Under the pieces are notes generated by a model, which saw nothing but the letters and a program-made list of their open reading frames with translations, did no database searches and had not been told where the DNA came from. The translations under genes and the position numbers were made by a program. From NCBI GenBank assembly GCA_934540955.1, contig CAKTCY010000043.1, positions 1 to 19,685 of the forward strand: a DNA stretch of 19,685 nucleotides, written 5' to 3'. Position 1 is the first letter of the stretch. Each line of letters starts with the position of its first letter. Source of the stretch: an uncultured Faecalibacterium sp. (GTDB taxonomy: Bacteria; Bacillota; Clostridia; Oscillospirales; Ruminococcaceae). Shown here piece by piece: positions 15,330 through 19,685 of the stretch.

Positions 15330-16727
15330 ATGGAAAAGATAAAAAATATCCGCAAAAAGCTGCGGCACCAGAGGTCAGTCCGGCGGAGAAAGCTGGGGCT
15401 GAGCACCCCGACCCAGATCATCTGCGTCAGCTTTATTATCGTGATCGCGCTGGGTACGCTGCTGCTCACTTTGCCCATTGCCAGCAGGCACGGACGGCTG
15501 GATGTGCTCAACGCCATGTTCACAGCCACCAGCGCTACCTGCGTCACTGGTCTGGTGGTGCGGGATACATGGACGCAGTTCACATGGTTCGGGCAGGCGG
15601 TGGTGCTGCTGCTCATTCAGGTGGGCGGCCTTGGCCTTGTTACCCTTACCAGCTTTTTTGCGCTGGCCATGCGCCGGCGCATGGGCTTCCGGGATCTGCG
15701 CTTGCTGGGCGAGAGCGTCTCGGCAGACGGCTACGATCAGGCCAAAAGCGTGCTGAAGATCGTGGTGGGGCTGGCAGCGATGTTTGAAGGCATCGGCATT
15801 CTGCTGCTGCTGTTCGCTTTTGTACCGCAGTTCGGGCTGGAGGGCGTCTGGATCAGCGTGTTCACCGCCATTTCGGCCTTCTGCAATGCGGGCTTCGACC
15901 TGTTCGGGCGGTTCGGTGCCTACTCCTCGCTGGTGCCCTATGTCAACAACTACTATGTGCAGGCGGTGATCATGTTTATGATCATCTCCGGCGGTCTGGG
16001 CTTTATGGTCTGGGTGGAGCTGTGCCAGTGGTATAAAAAACGCCGCCTGTCCCTGCACGCCAAGGTGGTGCTGTCCTTCTCGGTGATCCTGTGGCTGGGC
16101 GGTGCGCTGGGGCTGGGACTGATGGAGTGGAACAACCCCGCCACGCTGGGCGGACTGTCGGTGCCCGGCAAGGTGATGGCTTCGCTGTTCCAGTCGGTTT
16201 CCACCCGTACCGCCGGCATGAACACCGTGGATCTGGCCGCCTGCGGCACCCTGAGCAAGCTGCTCATGAGCGTGCTGCAATTTATCGGCGCAGCGCCCGG
16301 ATCTACCGGCGGCGGCGTGAAGGTGACCACCTTCGCAGTCATCATCCTGACCATCCGCAGTGTGGCGCAGGGGCGCGACGACTGTGTGATCGCTGACCAT
16401 CATATCGAGTCCAAGACGGTCTACCGCGCCCTGACCATTATTGTGCTGGGCGCGGCGGCAGCCATCGGCTCGGCTATCGTGGTGTACTACAACACCTCGG
16501 ACGCCGTGTCGGTGGTGGATGCCATCTTCGAGTCCTGCTCGGCCTTTGGCACGGTGGGCCTTTCCGTAGGCGTGACCAGCCAGCTGAACAACGGGGCAAA
16601 GATTCTGTATATGCTGGTCATGTTCATGGGCCGTGTAGGCCCGGTGGCTTTTGCCATGAGCCTGACCGCCAAACCGGACGACAACAAGCGCAAGATCATG
16701 CCGGTGGGGCATATCAACGTAGGCTAA
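15330..16727 (+). CDS. KtrB/TrkH-type potassium uptake channel subunit
   Basis: Integral membrane ion-conducting subunit of a Trk/Ktr K+ uptake system. The 465 residues begin with a basic cytoplasmic tail (KKLRHQRSVRRRK). Four membrane-pore-membrane repeats follow, and their pore-loop glycines can be seen: TSATCVTGL (67-75), ISAFCNAGF (181-189), STRTAGMN (291-298) and SAFGTVGLS (404-412). A Gly-rich hinge in the third repeat (GAAPGSTGGG, about 320-329) resembles the intramembrane gating loop. An in-frame ATG 12 codons upstream (15294) is rejected because AGGGAGGA precedes ATG 15330 at good spacing. No KtrA/TrkA RCK-domain gene is next to it, so the cytoplasmic ring must be encoded elsewhere. 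It has its own promoter and terminator. Confidence 0.92.
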   Translation: MEKIKNIRKKLRHQRSVRRRKLGLSTPTQIICVSFIIVIALGTLLLTLPIASRHGRLDVLNAMFTATSATCVTGLVVRDTWTQFTWFGQAVVLLLIQVGGLGLVTLTSFFALAMRRRMGFRDLRLLGESVSADGYDQAKSVLKIVVGLAAMFEGIGILLLLFAFVPQFGLEGVWISVFTAISAFCNAGFDLFGRFGAYSSLVPYVNNYYVQAVIMFMIISGGLGFMVWVELCQWYKKRRLSLHAKVVLSFSVILWLGGALGLGLMEWNNPATLGGLSVPGKVMASLFQSVSTRTAGMNTVDLAACGTLSKLLMSVLQFIGAAPGSTGGGVKVTTFAVIILTIRSVAQGRDDCVIADHHIESKTVYRALTIIVLGAAAAIGSAIVVYYNTSDAVSVVDAIFESCSAFGTVGLSVGVTSQLNNGAKILYMLVMFMGRVGPVAFAMSLTAKPDDNKRKIMPVGHINVG

Positions 16728-16731
16728 ATGA

Positions 16732-16773
16732 AAAAACGGCGGCTGCACAAAGCACTGTGCAGCCGCCGTTTTT
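16732..16773. terminator. bidirectional terminator between potassium transporter and pepT
   Basis: AAAAACGGCGGCTGCACA (16732-16749) pairs with TGTGCAGCCGCCGTTTTT (16756-16773), an 18-bp perfect stem with a 6-base loop and A/T tracts for both directions. Confidence 0.95.
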
Positions 16774-16805
16774 GATAAGGAAAGATTATTCTGGATTTTG
16801 GCAGA

Positions 16806-18023
16806 TCACTCTGCGTACAGGGAGATGATATTCAGCACGATCTCGGTGCAGCGGTCCATCCGCTCCACGGTGGTGCACTCGCACACGCCGTGGAAGTTGA
16901 AGCCGCCGGTGCCCAGATTGGGGCAGGGCAGACCATTCCAGCTCAGGGTAGCGCCATCGGTGCCGCCGCGCACGGGCACCTCCACCGGCTCCAGACCGGC
17001 CATGCGCACAGCCTTGCGGGCGGTCTCGATGAGGTGGAAGTGGGGCTTGATCTTTTCCAGCATATTGCGGTAGCTGTCCTTGATCTCCACCTCTACGGTG
17101 CCTGCGCCGTACTTGCCGTTCAGGTAATCGGCAATGTCCTGCATATTGTCCTTCTTGAACTGCAGCTTGGCGGCGTCGTGGTCGCGCAGGATGTAGCCCA
17201 GCTTTGCGGTGGTGACATCGCCGTACATCTGGCACAGGTGGTAGAAGCCCTGACGTCCCTCGGTGGTCTCGGGACGTGCCATCACGGGCAGAGCACCGTG
17301 GAACTCCATGGCAACGTTGGAGGCGTTGATCATGGTGTCCTTGGCAGAGCCGGGGTGCACTGAGAAGCCGTGGATGGTCACGGTAGCAGCAGCGGCGTTG
17401 AAGTTCTCGTACTCGATGTCACCGGCATCGCCGCCGTCCACCGTGTAGGCAAAGTCTGCGCCAAAGCCGGGGATATCGAACAGGTCGGCGCCCTCGCCGA
17501 TCTCCTCGTCCGGGGTAAAGCCGATGCACAGCTTGCCGTGGGGGCGGCCCTCGCGGATGACGGTCTCCACAGCGGTCATGATCTCAGCCACACCGGCCTT
17601 ATCGTCTGCACCCAGCAGGGTGGTGCCGTCGGTGGTGATGAGGGTCTCGCCCTTCATGGAGGCAAGGAAGGGGAAGGCAGAGACCTTCATCACCTTGCCG
17701 GTGGCGGGCAGCACCACATCGCCGCCGTCGTAGTTCTCGTGCAGGATGGGGTTCACGTTCTCGCCGCTGGCATCCGGAGCGGTGTCCATGTGGGCGATCA
17801 GACCCAGTGCGGGCTTTTCCTCGCAGCCGGGGGTGGCGGGCAGGGAGCCGTAGACGTAGCAGTGCTCGTCCACCCGGGCATCCTCCACGCCCAGAGCCTT
17901 CAGCTCCTCCACCAGCTTGTGAGCCAGATCAAACTCCCGCGCAGCGGAAGGATGGGTGCCGGACTCCGGGTCCGAGGTGGTGTAGACCCTGACATAATCA
18001 AGCAGTCGTTCATAGGCGCGCAT
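16806..18023 (-). CDS. pepT: peptidase T (tripeptide aminopeptidase)
   Basis: Cytoplasmic dinuclear zinc M20 peptidase that removes the N-terminal residue from tripeptides. The 405 residues are close to the 408 of E. coli PepT. Zinc and catalytic positions: His78 and Asp80 in IAHMDTAPD, the bridging Asp140 in LGADDKAG, catalytic Glu173 and Glu174 in TPDEEIGEG, Asp196 in TVDGGDAGD, and a C-terminal His in GGFNFHGVCE. The dimerisation insert with HGFSVHPGSAK is present. ATG 18023 is taken as the start (MRAYERLLDYVRVYTTSDPESG is the family N-terminus); AAAGGAG lies about 11 bases upstream. A GTG at 18035 would overlap that ribosome site. It has its own promoter and leader hairpin. Confidence 0.95.
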   Translation of the reverse strand: MRAYERLLDYVRVYTTSDPESGTHPSAAREFDLAHKLVEELKALGVEDARVDEHCYVYGSLPATPGCEEKPALGLIAHMDTAPDASGENVNPILHENYDGGDVVLPATGKVMKVSAFPFLASMKGETLITTDGTTLLGADDKAGVAEIMTAVETVIREGRPHGKLCIGFTPDEEIGEGADLFDIPGFGADFAYTVDGGDAGDIEYENFNAAAATVTIHGFSVHPGSAKDTMINASNVAMEFHGALPVMARPETTEGRQGFYHLCQMYGDVTTAKLGYILRDHDAAKLQFKKDNMQDIADYLNGKYGAGTVEVEIKDSYRNMLEKIKPHFHLIETARKAVRMAGLEPVEVPVRGGTDGATLSWNGLPCPNLGTGGFNFHGVCECTTVERMDRCTEIVLNIISLYAE

Positions 18024-18052
18024 AATAAAGCACACTCCTTTAGCAAAATTGA

Positions 18053-18072
18053 AGGATCGCGGCCTTGCGATC
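18053..18072 (-). other. hairpin in the pepT leader
   Basis: GGATCGC pairs with GCGATCC around a 6-base loop, between the pepT promoter and ribosome site. There is no T run, so it is not a terminator. It may stabilise the mRNA or mark a regulatory site. Confidence 0.5.
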
Positions 18073-18080
18073 CAGCTTCT

Positions 18081-18109
18081 ATCATACCCTGTTTTTCCTG
18101 TTTTGACAA
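18081..18109 (-). promoter_or_regulatory. promoter of pepT
   Basis: Minus strand TTGTCA (18109-18104), a 17-base spacer and TATGAT (18086-18081). The stretch 18110-18196 holds no recognisable feature. Confidence 0.75.
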
Positions 18110-18196
18110 CCTTTTTTGCGCACTTGAGACAGAAAACGCAGCTTCAACAGCAAAATTCAGCGCAAAAGGCCGTTCGCCGGCCGTTTTGCACTGACC

Positions 18197-18237
18197 AAAA
18201 AGAGACACCGGAAAGTCCACAGGCTCTCCGGTGTCTC
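18197..18237 (-). terminator. terminator of pfkA
   Basis: GAGACACCGGA (18202-18212) pairs with TCCGGTGTCTC (18227-18237); on the minus strand it is followed by TTTTT (A run 18197-18201). It lies 30 bases after the pfkA stop. Confidence 0.85.
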
Positions 18238-18266
18238 GCTTTTCTCAGTGTTTCCGCTTGCGGGGT

Positions 18267-19346
18267 TTAACCCAGGCAGACGCCCATGCGGCGTGCTACG
18301 CTCAGCAGCTCGCAGTTTTCGGGCACATTGCGGGTCTTACCGGCAATGTCTGCCAGACGGTTCTCGGTCACCCGGCGGTTCACCATGGCCACGGTCACGC
18401 CGTAGCGCTCCACCTCCACCAGCTGTGCGGCATAGCTGCCGAACTGGGTGGCCAGCACACGGTCGTAGGCGCTGGGGCTGCCGCCGCGCTGCATATGACC
18501 CGGGATGCACACGCGGGTCTCCATGCCGGTCTTTTTCTGCACGGCCTGTGCAATGCGGTTGGTGGCGGTGGTGCCAAGGCCTGCCTCGGCACGCTTTGCC
18601 ATCCAGTCCTTGCGCTTCATGCGGGCTTCCTCGGTGTTGATAGCGCCCTCGGCCACGGCAAGGATAGAGAAGTTGGAGCCCTTCTTGGCGCGGCGCTCCA
18701 CGGCCTCGCACACGCGGTCGATATCGTAGGGCAGCTCGGGCAGCAGGATGATGTCCGCACCGCCTGCAATGCCGGAGTACAGGGTAAGCCAGCCGGCCTT
18801 GTTGCCCATGATCTCGATGCACATCACGCGGCTGTGGCTACCGGCGGTGGTGTGGATGCGGTCGATGACGTCCGTGGCGATATCCACAGCGGTGTGGAAG
18901 CCGAAGGTCACGTCGGTGCCGTAGATATCGTTGTCAATGGTCTTGGGCAGGCCGATGATGTTCAGCCCCTCCTGTGAAAGCAGGTTGGCGGTCTTGTGGG
19001 TGCCGTTGCCGCCCAAGCACAGCAGGCAGTCCAGCTTTGCGGCCTTGTAGGTCTTTTTCATGGCGGCGACCTTATCAATGTTGTCGTCCTCCACCACACG
19101 CATCAGCTTGAAGGGGGTGCGCTTGGTGCCCAGAATGGTGCCGCCTAAGGTCAGGATGCCGCGGAAGTCATCCTCGTTCATCTCACGGTAGTCGCCGTTG
19201 ATCAGGCCGCTGTAGCCGTTGGCGATGCCCACGATCTCCACATTATCTCCCATGCGGGCGTACAGTGCCTTTGCAACGCCGCGGATGGTGGCGTTCAGGC
19301 CCGGACAATCGCCGCCGGAGGTCAGGATACCAACACGTTTTTTCAT
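18267..19346 (-). CDS. pfkA: 6-phosphofructokinase
   Basis: Phosphorylates fructose 6-phosphate at C1, the committed step of glycolysis. The 359 residues are longer than the ~320 of E. coli PfkA. Landmarks: ILTSGGDCPGLNATIRG (7-23), the nucleotide loop LGGNGTHKTA (111-120), the catalytic loop PKTIDNDIYGTD (134-145) with the catalytic Asp in TIDND, IMGNKAGW, and IPGHMQRGGSPSAYDR near the C-terminus. The residue equal to E. coli Gly104 is Gly115, which points to ATP use, while the residue equal to Gly124 is Lys135, as in PPi enzymes, and Asp103 is replaced by Asn114. This mixed pattern marks a separate clostridial subgroup, so phosphoryl donor is best called probably ATP. AAGAGGG precedes ATG 19346. 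Confidence 0.94.
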   Translation of the reverse strand: MKKRVGILTSGGDCPGLNATIRGVAKALYARMGDNVEIVGIANGYSGLINGDYREMNEDDFRGILTLGGTILGTKRTPFKLMRVVEDDNIDKVAAMKKTYKAAKLDCLLCLGGNGTHKTANLLSQEGLNIIGLPKTIDNDIYGTDVTFGFHTAVDIATDVIDRIHTTAGSHSRVMCIEIMGNKAGWLTLYSGIAGGADIILLPELPYDIDRVCEAVERRAKKGSNFSILAVAEGAINTEEARMKRKDWMAKRAEAGLGTTATNRIAQAVQKKTGMETRVCIPGHMQRGGSPSAYDRVLATQFGSYAAQLVEVERYGVTVAMVNRRVTENRLADIAGKTRNVPENCELLSVARRMGVCLG

Positions 19347-19437
19347 TCAAAAACCCTCTTTCATTAGCATTCAGGCAAAGCCGAACGGTCCGGCAAAGGG
19401 TGCCGGGCTGACCGGGATCCTACCTTTTTATAGTATT

Positions 19438-19466
19438 AGAGTATTCCGAAAGGGGAGTGCTGTCAA
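19438..19466 (-). promoter_or_regulatory. promoter of pfkA
   Basis: Minus strand TTGACA (19466-19461), a 17-base spacer and TACTCT (19443-19438). The -35 is perfect and the -10 weak. The leader is about 85 bases. Confidence 0.5.
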
Positions 19467-19510
19467 GAGAAAAACCAAAAATTTACAAGCCTGTGTGCAC
19501 TGGAAATCCG

Positions 19511-19528
19511 CTGCAAAAACTTTTGCAG
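19511..19528. repeat. small AT-rich palindrome upstream of the tRNA-Gln promoter
   Basis: CTGCAAAA-AC-TTTTGCAG, a perfect 8-bp inverted repeat 18 bases before the -35 box. No T run follows on either strand, so it is not a clear terminator. Confidence 0.45.
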
Positions 19529-19545
19529 AAAAACTGAAAAAATGG

Positions 19546-19574
19546 TTGACAAGCAGCCCGCTGGCGTGTATAAT
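19546..19574 (+). promoter_or_regulatory. consensus promoter of tRNA-Gln
   Basis: Perfect TTGACA (19546-19551), a 17-base spacer and perfect TATAAT (19569-19574). Confidence 0.93.
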
Positions 19575-19579
19575 ATCCC

Positions 19580-19608
19580 TTGTCAGCAACGCACGGCGCG
19601 GCTGACAA
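19580..19608 (+). other. leader hairpin of the tRNA-Gln transcript
   Basis: TTGTCAGC (19580-19587) pairs with GCTGACAA (19601-19608). It starts at the predicted transcription start, so the precursor would begin with a stem 10 bases before the tRNA 5' end. Confidence 0.5.
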
Positions 19609-19618
19609 AACCGAATAT

Positions 19619-19685
19619 TGGGGATTTGCATAGTGGTAGTGCGGTAGACTCTGACTCTACTTGTGGGAGTTCGATTCTCTCATCC
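19619..19685 (+). tRNA. tRNA-Gln (anticodon CUG), 3' truncated by window end
   Basis: 5' acceptor TGGGGAT, D arm TGCATAGTGGTAGTGC, anticodon stem GTAGA/TCTAC with loop CTCTGAC (anticodon CTG, reading CAG), T arm GGGAG-TTCGATT-CTCTC, then ATCC where the window stops before the final CCCA. The U1 start and weak top pair are typical of bacterial tRNA-Gln. Confidence 0.95.

Noticed and set aside
15375..16748. Open frame of 457 codons on the minus strand opposite the potassium transporter
   Set aside because: His/Gln-rich shadow translation; the plus-strand product has clear membrane and pore motifs.

Overview
The window looks like chromosomal DNA from a GC-rich, low-G+C-phylum gut clostridium. 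The best guess is a Faecalibacterium-like member of the Ruminococcaceae/Oscillospiraceae. Grounds: strong AGGAGG ribosome sites, canonical sigma-A promoters, Firmicutes-type gene sets (a CD1247-type zinc-ribbon protein after efp, cysteine desulfurase paired with a short ThiI, a BglG/EII/GH1 cassette, a KtrB-type K+ channel subunit) and heavy use of GC-ending codons. This is inference from protein style, not a database match. No phage, insertion sequence or CRISPR array is visible.

Layout. 1-1756 (+): the 3' part of an endonuclease-IV-like TIM barrel gene, then efp with its own promoter and terminator, then an acidic double zinc-ribbon protein. 1782-3345: a perfect hairpin, a small conserved unknown gene (-) and a divergent membrane-anchored SGNH esterase (+), closed by a bidirectional terminator. 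3367-5203 (-): formate-tetrahydrofolate ligase behind a ZTP (pfl) riboswitch whose 3' edge overlaps an intrinsic terminator. 5247-10247 (+): cysteine desulfurase, a highly structured 300-bp gap, thiI, cinA, and a divergent membrane-anchored relative of the CinA C-terminal half. 10348-14910 (-): a beta-glucoside operon in the order bglG-type antiterminator, PTS EIIBC, 6-phospho-beta-glucosidase, with a RAT/terminator switch before the antiterminator and a second before the transporter. 15046-15176 (-): tRNA-Arg(CCU) and its terminator. 15257-16773 (+): a KtrB/TrkH-type potassium transporter subunit. 16806-18109 (-): peptidase T. 18197-19466 (-): 6-phosphofructokinase. 19546-end (+): a consensus promoter and a tRNA-Gln(CUG) cut by the window edge.

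How the genes work together. The cysteine desulfurase supplies persulfide sulfur and ThiI uses it for 4-thiouridine in tRNA (and possibly thiamine thiazole). The bgl block imports and phosphorylates aryl- or cello-type beta-glucosides and hydrolyses them inside the cell, under substrate-responsive antitermination. The fhs switch couples one-carbon supply to ZTP, the alarm nucleotide of 10-formyl-THF shortage. Phosphofructokinase, peptidase T, KtrB, EF-P and the tRNAs are housekeeping.

Most worth a second look: (1) the degenerate, membrane-tethered CinA-like protein; (2) a Cys-less second EIIB domain fused ahead of a normal EIIBC with an internal ribosome site; (3) an unclassified four-way-junction RNA/DNA element with a 36-bp palindrome before thiI; (4) the ZTP switch; (5) paired 19-bp dyads flanking the bgl regulatory regions.
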